A stretch of DNA of 64,000 nucleotides from JAOPZW01 sp963806015 (GTDB taxonomy: Bacteria; Actinomycetota; Thermoleophilia; Solirubrobacterales; Solirubrobacteraceae), in the NCBI GenBank assembly GCA_963806015.1, contig CAWDWM010000006.1:558001-622000 (forward strand), written 5' to 3'. The notes under the pieces were generated by a model. It did no database searches. It had not been told where the DNA came from and worked only from the letters and a program-made list of their open reading frames with translations. This document shows positions 34,758 to 42,589 of this stretch, piece by piece (the stretch's first letter is position 1; each line of letters starts with the position of its first letter). Made by a program: the position numbers and the translations under genes.

Positions 34758-35792
34758 ATGAAGGCGATCGTGTGGCACGGCCCGCAGCGCATGGCGATCG
34801 AGGAGCGCCCCGAGCCGCCCGACCCCGGCGAGGGCGAGCTGATCATCCGTCCCGAGGCGGTGGGCATCTGCGGCTCGGAGGTCGAGGGCTATCTCGGGCA
34901 CATGGGCAACCGCACGCCGCCGCTGGTCATGGGCCACGAGTTCGCGGGCGTGGTCGTCGCGGCAGGTCACGGCGCCGGCACCTGGGAGGGCGAGCGCGTC
35001 GCCGTCAACCCGCTGGCGGGCTGCGGGCGGTGCCGGCTGTGCCGCGCGGACCAGGAGAACCTGTGCCCGCAGCGCACGCTGATCGGCGTGCACCACGACG
35101 GCGCCTTCGCCGACCTCGTCACGGCCCCGGCGGCCAACGCGCGGGCGCTGCCCCACGGCGTGCCCGCACGCGTCGGCGCGCTGGTCGAGCCGCTGGCCAA
35201 CGGCGTGCACGCGGTGCGCCTCGGGCTGGCCGGCGACCCGGTGGCGCGAGCGGTCGTCATCGGTGCGGGGACGATCGGGCTCATGACCCTGCAGGCCGCG
35301 CTGCTGTCGGACATCGCGCACGTGACCGTCCTCGAGCCCCACACGCAGCGGCGCGAGCGCGCGCTGACGCTCGGCGCGCACGCGGCCTTCGGCGACGCCG
35401 ACGAGGCCCGCGAGGCCGAGCGCGCCGCGAGCGAGGGGCTCGGCGCCGACCTCGTCCTCGACGCCGTCGGCGCGCAGGCGACGCGCGCGACCGCGCTCAC
35501 GCTGCTGCGCCCGGGCGGACAGGCCGTGTACATCGGCCTGGCCGCCGACGACACGACGCTGGGCTTCCACGGCATCGTGCGCGGGCAGCTCGGGCTGCGC
35601 GGCTCCTACGCCTACACGATGGCCGACTTCGAGCAGGCGCTCGAGTGGCTGGTCGACGGGCGCGCCTCGATGGGCGCGCTGGACGCGGTACGCCCGCTGG
35701 AGGACGGGCCCGAGGCGTTCGCCCGGCTGGCCGACGGGCCGCCGCCCGCGGCGGTCAAGGTCTTCCTCGCCGGCGCCGGGCGCGAGGCCTGA
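34758..35792 (+). CDS. Zinc-dependent alcohol dehydrogenase (MDR family)
   Basis: Protein of 344 residues. Catalytic zinc ligands C38 (VGICGSE) and H60-E61 (GHEF) and the four structural-zinc cysteines (AGCGRCRLCRADQENLC) are present. The Rossmann motif VIGAGTIGLMTLQAAL lies near residue 173. This architecture is typical of sorbitol/threonine dehydrogenase-like MDRs that oxidise secondary alcohols with NAD(P). The gene follows PRC-barrel and is followed after 2 nt by an SDR, so a two-step oxidoreductase module is plausible. Exact substrate unknown. Confidence 0.92.
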   Translation: MKAIVWHGPQRMAIEERPEPPDPGEGELIIRPEAVGICGSEVEGYLGHMGNRTPPLVMGHEFAGVVVAAGHGAGTWEGERVAVNPLAGCGRCRLCRADQENLCPQRTLIGVHHDGAFADLVTAPAANARALPHGVPARVGALVEPLANGVHAVRLGLAGDPVARAVVIGAGTIGLMTLQAALLSDIAHVTVLEPHTQRRERALTLGAHAAFGDADEAREAERAASEGLGADLVLDAVGAQATRATALTLLRPGGQAVYIGLAADDTTLGFHGIVRGQLGLRGSYAYTMADFEQALEWLVDGRASMGALDAVRPLEDGPEAFARLADGPPPAAVKVFLAGAGREA

Positions 35793-35794
35793 GC

Positions 35795-36517
35795 ATGGCC
35801 GCGCTCGAGGGCCGCACCGCGCTGGTCACCGGGGCCTCGAGCGGGATCGGCCTCGCCACCGTGCTGGCCTTCGCCGACGCCGGCGCGCACGTCCATGCGG
35901 CGGCGCGCCGCCCCGAGCTCATCGCGGAGGCGGCGGCGGGGCGCGACGTCGTCGCCCACCACGTCGACGTCACCGATCGCGCGACCGTCGCCGCGCTGGC
36001 GCAGCGCGTGGCCGCCGACGGGCCGCTGCACGCGCTGGTGGCCGCCGCGGGGACGAACCTCAAGCAGCGACGGGCCGACCAGCTCACTCCGGCCGCGTTC
36101 GACGAGCTCACCGCGCTGAACCTCACCGGCGTGTTCAACGTCGTCAGGGCCTTCCTCGCGCCGCTGCGCGCCACGCGCGGTGACGTCGTGGTCATCGGCA
36201 GCGTCTCGGGGAGCTGGCCGGACCGCTCCGGCGCCGCCTACCAGGCCTCCAAGGCCGCGGTCCACGCCTTCGCGCGCGGGGCGGCCTTCGAGGAGGAGCA
36301 GGGCGTGCGCTTCACCACGATCATGCCCGGCCTCGTCGACACCGCGATCCTCGAGCAGCGCCCCGAGCCTCCCGGCCCCGAGCTGCGCGCGCGCATGCTG
36401 CAGCCCGACGACGTCGCGGCCGCCTGCCTGTTCGCGGTCTCCCTGCCGGCGCGCGCGCACGTCCCCGAGCTCACGATCCTGCCCACCGACCTGCAGGCGC
36501 TGGGTCGCACGGCCTGA
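35795..36517 (+). CDS. Short-chain dehydrogenase/reductase
   Basis: Classical SDR of 240 residues: cofactor motif TGASSGIG at 12-19, VAAAGTN, catalytic Ser in VIGSVSGSW, and Y149-xxx-K153 in YQASK. The basic residues of an NADP-preferring enzyme are not obvious (AAARRPE follows strand 2). It lies 2 nt after the alcohol dehydrogenase stop and is followed by a strong hairpin, so the transcript probably ends here. Confidence 0.92.
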   Translation: MAALEGRTALVTGASSGIGLATVLAFADAGAHVHAAARRPELIAEAAAGRDVVAHHVDVTDRATVAALAQRVAADGPLHALVAAAGTNLKQRRADQLTPAAFDELTALNLTGVFNVVRAFLAPLRATRGDVVVIGSVSGSWPDRSGAAYQASKAAVHAFARGAAFEEEQGVRFTTIMPGLVDTAILEQRPEPPGPELRARMLQPDDVAAACLFAVSLPARAHVPELTILPTDLQALGRTA

Positions 36518-36546
36518 CCGACGCCCTCCCCCCGCGAGGGCGTCGG
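36518..36546. terminator. Bidirectional hairpin terminator
   Basis: A perfect 11-bp stem (CCGACGCCCTC with GAGGGCGTCGG) with a 7-nt loop starts directly after the SDR stop and lies 20 nt from the stop of the convergent peroxidase. Position and strength fit a shared terminator; only a short CTTT follows on the plus strand. Confidence 0.75.
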
Positions 36547-36566
36547 CTGCGGCCTCCTTTCTGGCG

Positions 36567-38428
36567 CTACTCGGCAGGCACCTTGAACACGTCGTCCTGC
36601 ACCGCCGCGCCCGTGTCGGCGCGGATGATCTGGGCCAGCGAGCGCCGGGCGCTGATCCCGAACAGCTGCTGGATCGCCGGGAGCGCCGGGTCGTTGAGGT
36701 AGAAGAAGCGGTCGCCGTCGCGCGTGCTCTCGAACTGCTTCTTCCACATGGCCTGCTGCAGCGGCCCGAGGTCGCTGCCCGCCATGTGCGGCTCGGAGGC
36801 CATGCCGGTGAACGCGTCGACCGCGGACTGGCGGCCGTAGACCGCCTTCAGCCGCGCCGCGAGGCTCGTCGCACGGATGCCCACGACGGCGTCCTCCTGC
36901 GCGTCGGGGGAGCCCAGCGGCACCGGGTTGCCCTCATCGTCGCGCAGTGCGGTGAAGGCCATGATCGCCGGGTTGCTCGGATTGATGACCGGGGTGCTCG
37001 CGTCGAACAGGGTCCGGTGCGCCAGTCCGTAGGCCGCGCGCATCTGGTCGTAGCTCGGCATCCCGTGATCGCGACCGCGCGCGATGTCGTCGGCGCCCAG
37101 GTCCGCCACCCCGGCGAAGCAGGCGCCGGTGACCACCGGCTCCAGGCACGCGCTCGGGTCGGTCGTCGTCGGCTTGGGCACCTCGAACAGGACGCTGCGC
37201 AACGAGTCGTCGATCTGCTCGTCGTTCTTGTACTGGCGCTCTCCCGCGAGCCCTGCGGAGAGCGTGCCCAGACCGACCTGCTCCAGCAGGTCGGGATCGC
37301 CGAAGGCCAGGCTGAGGGGCACGACCAGGGTCACGGTTCCGGCGTCGTGCTCGACCACGATCCCGCGCGCCGCGAACGCGGCGAGCTGCGCCGCGCTCCA
37401 CGTGCCCTCGCGCGCGGACGGCTCCATCTCGCCGTGCACCATCGAGTGCCCCCGGAAGCCGACCGTCGCGAACTCGTTGGACTCGGTCGGATCGACCGTC
37501 GGCTTGTAGCCCGTGTACGGGGCGAGCCTGACGCTCATCGCCGGGAGGAAGTCGTGGTAGGTGATGTACTGGATCTCCGCGCCGACGACCCGCCGCGCGA
37601 TCTGGTACCTGAGCTCGGCCGAGAGCGACGCCGGCAGCCGCGCACGATGCGGTTGTGCTCGCGGGCGAAGAGCGTCTGGGCGGCTGTGAGGCCGATGTTC
37701 TCGTTCGCCCTCGCGTCGCCAGCGACGACGGCACGGCCGGGCGCGCCGACCTGGTTGCCGAAGAGGTCCATCGCTGGTGCCGACGCCGCGTTCCCGCGGG
37801 CGTCGGCCCGCGGCAGGAAGCCGTTCGGCAGCAGCAGCGACGCGCCGTCGCGCAGCCAGGTGGCTCGTGCGGCGTCCGAGCCGTAGACCATCGATGCGTC
37901 CATGTACGACGTGATCGTGTTCAGCTGCTGGCGCGTGCTCGCCGTGCTGGGCGCCGGCGCCGCGGGCGTCCGGCTGAACCCGAGCGCGCCGAGGTCGTTC
38001 GTGAAGCGCTCGAGCGGATCGGCCTGGTTGAACGGCAGCGGGGACGATTCCCCCGGCGCCTCGACCCTGAGCCCGAGGTCGTGGTCGATGAACTGGCCCC
38101 ACAGCCATCCCCATTGGGACAGGCCGTTCTCGGAGAAGAGGTTCTGCCCGACGTCGTTGAAGATCCGGTTGCTGACGTAGCGGTCGGGCTTGGCCGGGGC
38201 CACCTGCGCGCTCCTGCCGTCGGCGTAGTTGGCCGGGGCGACGCGGCGGTAGGCGAGGCCGGCCTTCCCCCACGTCGGGTGCTGCGTGTTGTTCGCGCTG
38301 CCATCCACGCTGCGGACGATGAGCGCGAGCGGAGGGCCGGCGGCCGCGGCACCCGCCGCGCCCAAGGCCGATCCGATGAGCGCGGCGATTGCTCCCGCCG
38401 CGAGCTTGTGCGTCCACGCGTTGCGCAT
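36567..38428 (-). pseudogene. Secreted heme peroxidase (animal type), frameshifted
   Basis: About 620 residues in two frames. From the ATG at 38428 (after a strong AAGGGGG site) a signal peptide precedes QWGWLWGQFIDHDLGL, the distal-His motif of the animal heme peroxidase family (PF03098), and LFAREHNRI. At about 37640 one base is missing: the other frame continues RLPASLSAELRYQIARRVV and AEIQYITYHDFLP, then the proximal region, to 36567. Such enzymes oxidise halides or organic substrates outside the cell with H2O2. The TAAGA repeats 92-150 bp upstream and the adjacent OmpR-type gene suggest regulated expression. Confidence 0.85.
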
Positions 38429-38519
38429 GGGCCGCCCCCTTCCATTGAGTGGCGCGATCCCCCTCGATGGGACGTGCGCCTGGACTCCCATCCCCGATCG
38501 ACATCAACTCACGCGCAGC

Positions 38520-38577
38520 TAAGAGGGCGCGACGAGCGCGATAAGAATGCGGCCGCCCGTATAAGAAGCTTCTAAGA
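38520..38577 (-). promoter_or_regulatory. Phased direct repeats, candidate OmpR-type operator
   Basis: The pentamer TAAGA (TCTTA on the minus strand) occurs four times, starting at 38520, 38542, 38562 and 38573: spacings of 22, 20 and 11 bp, close to whole helical turns. Three copies extend to TTCTTA or CTCTTA. OmpR/PhoB-family regulators bind direct repeats of about 11 bp. The block lies upstream of the peroxidase and right after the stop of an OmpR-type winged-helix gene. Confidence 0.55.
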
Positions 38578-38579
38578 GC

Positions 38580-39083
38580 TCAGTCGCGCAGCACGTATCC
38601 GACGCCGCGCACCGTGTGGATCAGGCGCGGCTCACCTCCGGCCTCGGTCTTGCGCCGCAGATACCCGATGTAGACCGTGAGGCTGTTGGAGGTGGCCGCC
38701 AGGTCGAAGCCCCAGACGCGATCGAAGATCGTCCCGCGGGACAGCACCTGGCGTGGATGTCGCAACAGGAAGTCCAGCAGGCGGAACTCCATGACCGTGA
38801 GGTTCAACTCGCGTTCGCCGCGGTGCACCTGGCGGGTCTGCCCATCGAGGACGAGGTCGCCGAAGCCGACGGCGCCCTCGGACCGGACTGCCTCCGGCCT
38901 CCGGACCCCGACCATGCGGACGCCCAAGGGGCCGGCGACGTGCTGCGCCTCGCGCGCCAGCACGATGACCATGACGGGTGCGTCGTCACCGGCGCCGAGG
39001 TGATGCGGCGCGCGTGAAAGCGCACGCATGACCGTCTCGAGCGTGGGATCGACGACCACCGCTCCTGGTGAGTCCTGTCTCAT
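38580..39083 (-). CDS. OmpR-type winged-helix regulator with shortened receiver
   Basis: Protein of 167 residues. Residues about 70-167 are a complete OmpR/PhoB effector domain (FGDLVLDGQTRQVHRGERELNLT, MEFRLLDFLLRHPRQVLSR, LTVYIGYLRRKTEAGGE, IHTVRGVGYVLRD). Ahead of it only the second half of a receiver remains (GAVVVDPTLETVMRAL, DDAPVMVIVLAREAQHVAGPLGVRM). The first acidic residues and the Lys are missing, so phosphorylation control is improbable. No cognate kinase is adjacent. It probably controls itself or the peroxidase downstream, which has direct repeats in its upstream region. Confidence 0.8.
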   Translation of the reverse strand: MRQDSPGAVVVDPTLETVMRALSRAPHHLGAGDDAPVMVIVLAREAQHVAGPLGVRMVGVRRPEAVRSEGAVGFGDLVLDGQTRQVHRGERELNLTVMEFRLLDFLLRHPRQVLSRGTIFDRVWGFDLAATSNSLTVYIGYLRRKTEAGGEPRLIHTVRGVGYVLRD

Positions 39084-39277
39084 GAGCCCCCGAACTACAG
39101 AGAATCTGTCGGGCTTCCAGCATCTCCGCTGCCGACAGCCCTCGATAAAACGGTACGTCTTTTGCACAGAAACCAGGAAGTACGGGGTGCAAATCGTCGC
39201 GTCATCTACCGGCCATCCGCGTCAGGGGACCGGCGAACTGCGCAGATTCGACGCGCGAGGCGTCGGCTTCGCAGTGG

Positions 39278-39835
39278 CTATGCGCCAGCCCCGGCCTGGG
39301 CCTTCGACCACTCGGCCTTGTGGACGCGTTTGGCCGCCTGATAGTCGGCCAGCGCCTGCGGCGAGTCGACGTCGCCCAGCGTCGGGTGCCAGGGCACGAG
39401 GTCCTGTGCGGCGGCGACGCCGAAGCGCTTGGCCAGGACCGCGCCGAGCGCCTTGATCTTCATCTCGCCGAAGCCGGGGAGAGCGGCCAGGTTGGCCCGC
39501 AGGGCATCCCCGTCGGCGGCTTGGGTCCAGATGCGCGCCGCGTCGCCGTCATAGGCGTCGCGGACGTGCACGGCGAGCGCGTGGACGCGCTGGGCCATCG
39601 CCCCGGGGAAGCGGTGGATCGCGGGCTTCTCGCGGAACACCGCCTCGAGATCGGCCGAGGCCAGCGTGGCAGCGTCGAGCGCGCCGAGGCGCTCGCGTAC
39701 GACCAGCGGCCCGGCGAACGCCTTCTGCACCGTGACCTGCTGGTCGAGCGCGAAGCCGACCAGCAGGGCCATGGGATCTGAGGCGATCAGCGCATTGGCC
39801 TCGTCGGAGTCCGTGAAGTACAGGCGGTCGGGCAC
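39278..39835 (-). CDS. HhH-GPD family DNA repair protein (uncharacterised)
   Basis: Protein of 185 residues from GTG 39835. It resembles the actinobacterial HhH-GPD family (TIGR03252-like): MALLVGFALDQQVTVQKAF near the N-terminus and a helix-hairpin-helix AALPGFGEMKIKALGAVL, then LVPWHPTLGDVDSP. Members belong to the base-excision glycosylase superfamily, but the catalytic Asp and the iron-sulfur cluster of EndoIII are not seen, so the enzymatic role is uncertain. It lies 13 nt after the MFS gene stop. Confidence 0.8.
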   Translation of the reverse strand: MPDRLYFTDSDEANALIASDPMALLVGFALDQQVTVQKAFAGPLVVRERLGALDAATLASADLEAVFREKPAIHRFPGAMAQRVHALAVHVRDAYDGDAARIWTQAADGDALRANLAALPGFGEMKIKALGAVLAKRFGVAAAQDLVPWHPTLGDVDSPQALADYQAAKRVHKAEWSKAQAGAGA

Positions 39836-39848
39836 CTGACGATCGTAC

Positions 39849-41324
39849 TCAGACCGCGTCGGAGTACGCCGGCTCCGCATGGGTCTTGCGCTCGGCGCGG
39901 TGCTGTGCGGTCGCCGGGCTGCCCGTGCGCAGCACCGTCGCGGCGACCACGATGGCGACGGCCACGAGCGCCGCGCCGATCAGGTAGGCCAGGTGGTAGC
40001 CCCCGTTGAGGGCGGCGTTGAGCGACTCGCCGTCGGCGCGCAGGGTGCTCGTGCGCTCGGTCGCCAGCGTGGCGAGCACCGCCAGCCCGATGGCGCCGCC
40101 CACCTGCACGCTCGTGTTGATCAGGCCCGAGGCCAGCCCGGAATCCTCCGGCGTGGCGCCCGACATGGCGAGCATCATCAGGGACGGGAAGCCGAGCCCG
40201 GCGCCGAGGCCGATGAAGATCGTCGCGGGCATGATCTGGGTCACGAAGGTCGCGCCGACGGGCGTCAGCGAGAAGAGCAGCAGGCCGATGCCGATCGAGA
40301 CCAGGCTGGCGATCAGCGTCAGCTTCGCGCCGAAGCGCATGACGAGCGGTCCGGAGACGCGCAGCGACATCGTGCCCATGACGACGGTCGAGGGCAGGAA
40401 GGCCAGGCCGACCTGCAGCGGGTCGTAGCCCTCGATGCGCTGCAGGTACAGCGCGCCCAGGAAGAACATGCCGAACATCCCGACGACGAGCAGCGCGATG
40501 ACGACGTTCGCTCCCGAGACGTTGCGCGAGTGGAAGAGGCGTAGCGGCATCAGCGGGTTGGCGACACGGGCCTGGCGCGCAACGAACACGGCCAGCAGGG
40601 CGACCGCGACGGCGCCGAGCCCGAGCGTCTGCGCCGATCCCCAGCCGCGCTCGCCGACCTGCAGGATGGTGTAGACGCCGAGCATCAGCCCGCTCGTGAG
40701 CAGCGCCGCGCCGGGGAGGTCGGCGCCGGCCTGCAGGCCGATCCCCGGGCGATCAGCGACCAGCCTGCGCGCGAGGAACGCGGTCACCACGCCGACGGGC
40801 AGGTTGATGAAGAAGATCCAGTGCCAGTTGATGGCCTGGGTCAGCGCGCCGCCGGCGAGCAGCCCGATCGAGCCACCGGCCGAGGCGACGAATCCATACA
40901 CCCCGATCGCCTTCGCCTGCTCGCGCGGCTCGGGGAACATCGTGACGATCATGCCCAGGATCACGGCCGAGGTCAGCGCGCCGCCCACGCCCTGGACGAA
41001 GCGCGCCGCGATCAACATGCCCTGGCTCTGGGCCAGCGCGCACATCAGCGACGCGACGGTGAAGACGGTCAGGCCGACGAGGAAGATGCGCCGCTGCCCG
41101 ATGAGGTCGCCGATCCTGCCGGCCAGCAGCAGCAGGCCGCCGAAGGCGATCAGATAGGCATTGACGACCCAGGCGAGGTTGCTCTGCGAGAACCCGAGGT
41201 CGTCCTGGATCGAGGGCAGGGCCACGTTCACGATCGTCGCGTCGATGACGATCATGAGCACACCTGCGCACAGCACGTATAGGGCTATCCAGCGCTTGCG
41301 ATCGATCATCTGCTCGGCAGTCAA
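39849..41324 (-). CDS. MFS drug exporter, DHA2 (EmrB/QacA) family
   Basis: Membrane protein of 491 residues with 14 predicted helices. Motifs: IDATIVNVALPSIQDDLGFS (motif D1), LAGRIGDLIGQRRIFLVGL (motif A), RFVQGVGGALTSAVILGMI (motif B) and GLLAGGALTQAINWHWIFFINLPVG (motif C and the DHA2 signature). A proton-driven exporter of toxic or secreted compounds. The TTG at 41324 was preferred because AGGAGA lies 10 nt upstream; an ATG at 41309 would remove five residues. Confidence 0.92.
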   Translation of the reverse strand: MTAEQMIDRKRWIALYVLCAGVLMIVIDATIVNVALPSIQDDLGFSQSNLAWVVNAYLIAFGGLLLLAGRIGDLIGQRRIFLVGLTVFTVASLMCALAQSQGMLIAARFVQGVGGALTSAVILGMIVTMFPEPREQAKAIGVYGFVASAGGSIGLLAGGALTQAINWHWIFFINLPVGVVTAFLARRLVADRPGIGLQAGADLPGAALLTSGLMLGVYTILQVGERGWGSAQTLGLGAVAVALLAVFVARQARVANPLMPLRLFHSRNVSGANVVIALLVVGMFGMFFLGALYLQRIEGYDPLQVGLAFLPSTVVMGTMSLRVSGPLVMRFGAKLTLIASLVSIGIGLLLFSLTPVGATFVTQIMPATIFIGLGAGLGFPSLMMLAMSGATPEDSGLASGLINTSVQVGGAIGLAVLATLATERTSTLRADGESLNAALNGGYHLAYLIGAALVAVAIVVAATVLRTGSPATAQHRAERKTHAEPAYSDAV

Positions 41325-41396
41325 CGGTCTCGGTCTCCTGGTCGTTGGTTTCGTGAGTAAGACCAGGCCGCGGCCGAGAAGTCATCGGTCAACCCA

Positions 41397-42311
41397 TCAT
41401 TCGGCGATGGAGGCGGCGAGCATGCAGAGATCGTCGGGCAGATTGTCGGCGTCGGCGAACGCCGCGACGCGCGCGCGCAGGCTGGCGACCGCCTCGCGCG
41501 CGGACGGGCGCGAGAGCCCGCCGAGCACGGCGGTCACGCCCTCCAGCCCGAAGAACGACCCGTTGTGCCGCGCCTCGGTCAGCCCGTCGGTGTAGAGCAG
41601 CACGGCCATCGGTCCCTCCGCCAGCAGACGGCCCTCGACGTACTCGGGATCGCTGTGAACCCCGAGCGGGACGCCCTGGACCGGGGCGTGGAGCTCGCGC
41701 CCGCCGGGCACCTTCAGGGCCGGGGGGTGACCGGCGTAGGCCCACCGCAGCAGCCGCTCGCGCGGTAGGTAAGTCATGCACGCCGCGGTCACGAAGTCGG
41801 CGCTGGGCCCCGCCCGCTCGACCAGCGCGGTGTTGGCCCAGCTCAACAGTCGCCACGGATCGTCGGAGAACGGCGCGGTGGCGACGAATGCCGTGCGCAC
41901 GAACGCGGCACGGCGCGCCGCCTGCAACCCGTGCCCGACGACGTCGCCGATGACCAGGACGGTGGAGTCCTGGGGTCCTTCGGCCACGAGATAGAAATCG
42001 CCGCTGACCTGCTCGGTGGCCGGCACGAACGCCGCCGCCAGCTCCAGGCCGGGGCGCTGGGGCAGTTCCGACGGCGTGAGCGCGTCGCGGATCGCACGCA
42101 GGTCCTCGAGCTCGTGCTCGGCCTCCGCCAGGCGCAATCGCAGGTCCGAGAGCTCGTCGTCGCGCACCTCCGCCTCTCCGCGCAGGCGCTCGATCAGGCT
42201 GTCCTGACGGTGCTCGTGTGCCCCCATGTCGCGGATGTCGTGCTCGAGGGCATCCGCTTGGACGTGCAATCGCTGAAGCTCTGCGTCCTTCTCGTCTGGC
42301 TCGGGACTCAT
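41397..42311 (-). CDS. PP2C/SpoIIE-like serine phosphatase with coiled coil
   Basis: Protein of 304 residues. Residues about 5-75 form a charged coiled coil. The phosphatase domain follows (GLELAAAFVPATEQVSGDFYL, VIGDVVGHGLQAARRAAFV, LRWAYAGHPPALKV, LLYTDGLTEARHNGSFFG, DNLPDDLCML), with the Asp residues that bind Mn2+ in the SpoIIE/RsbU group. Such phosphatases act on anti-anti-sigma factors. No input PAS or GAF domain and no partner gene are present, but it lies downstream of the GGDEF-EAL gene and the repeat protein on one strand. Confidence 0.9.
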   Translation of the reverse strand: MSPEPDEKDAELQRLHVQADALEHDIRDMGAHEHRQDSLIERLRGEAEVRDDELSDLRLRLAEAEHELEDLRAIRDALTPSELPQRPGLELAAAFVPATEQVSGDFYLVAEGPQDSTVLVIGDVVGHGLQAARRAAFVRTAFVATAPFSDDPWRLLSWANTALVERAGPSADFVTAACMTYLPRERLLRWAYAGHPPALKVPGGRELHAPVQGVPLGVHSDPEYVEGRLLAEGPMAVLLYTDGLTEARHNGSFFGLEGVTAVLGGLSRPSAREAVASLRARVAAFADADNLPDDLCMLAASIAE

Positions 42312-42347
42312 CAAGCTCCGGACCCGTCGGGCCGATCCATCCGCGTC

Positions 42348-42542
42348 CTAGGAGCCCGAGTCCTCTTGCCCCTCGGCGAAGTCTCCTTCGGGCCCGGGCG
42401 GCGCCTGCTCCTCACCTTCGGCGAAGTCGCGCGCCGCGCCCGGCAGCGCCTCCTCCTCGCCCTCGGCGAAGTCGCGCGGTGGTCCTTCGGGCGTGGACCG
42501 CTCGCCGGTGGCGAAGTCGCCCTTCTTCTCCTGGTCAGCCAT
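42348..42542 (-). CDS. Acidic 64-residue protein of four 15-residue repeats
   Basis: The whole protein consists of four copies of an octamer, GDFATGER at 8-15, RDFAEGEE at 23-30, RDFAEGEE at 38-45 and GDFAEGQE at 53-60, exactly 15 residues apart and joined by proline- and glycine-rich linkers. It has a good ribosome-binding site (GAGGAGA about 8 nt upstream of the ATG), no signal peptide and no cysteine. It is likely disordered and acidic. It lies between the GGDEF-EAL gene and the SpoIIE-like phosphatase on one strand. Function unknown; peptide-binding partner or scaffold is an inference. Confidence 0.75.
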   Translation of the reverse strand: MADQEKKGDFATGERSTPEGPPRDFAEGEEEALPGAARDFAEGEEQAPPGPEGDFAEGQEDSGS

Positions 42543-42589
42543 GCTGGCTCTCCTCGTGTAGACGGGTCGAGCCTACCGCGAGCCGCCGC

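Noticed and set aside
39161..39193. TTTGCAC/GTGCAAA inverted repeat as an operator
   Set aside because: Seven-base arms with 19 bases between them are weak, and no promoter or regulator can be tied to the site.
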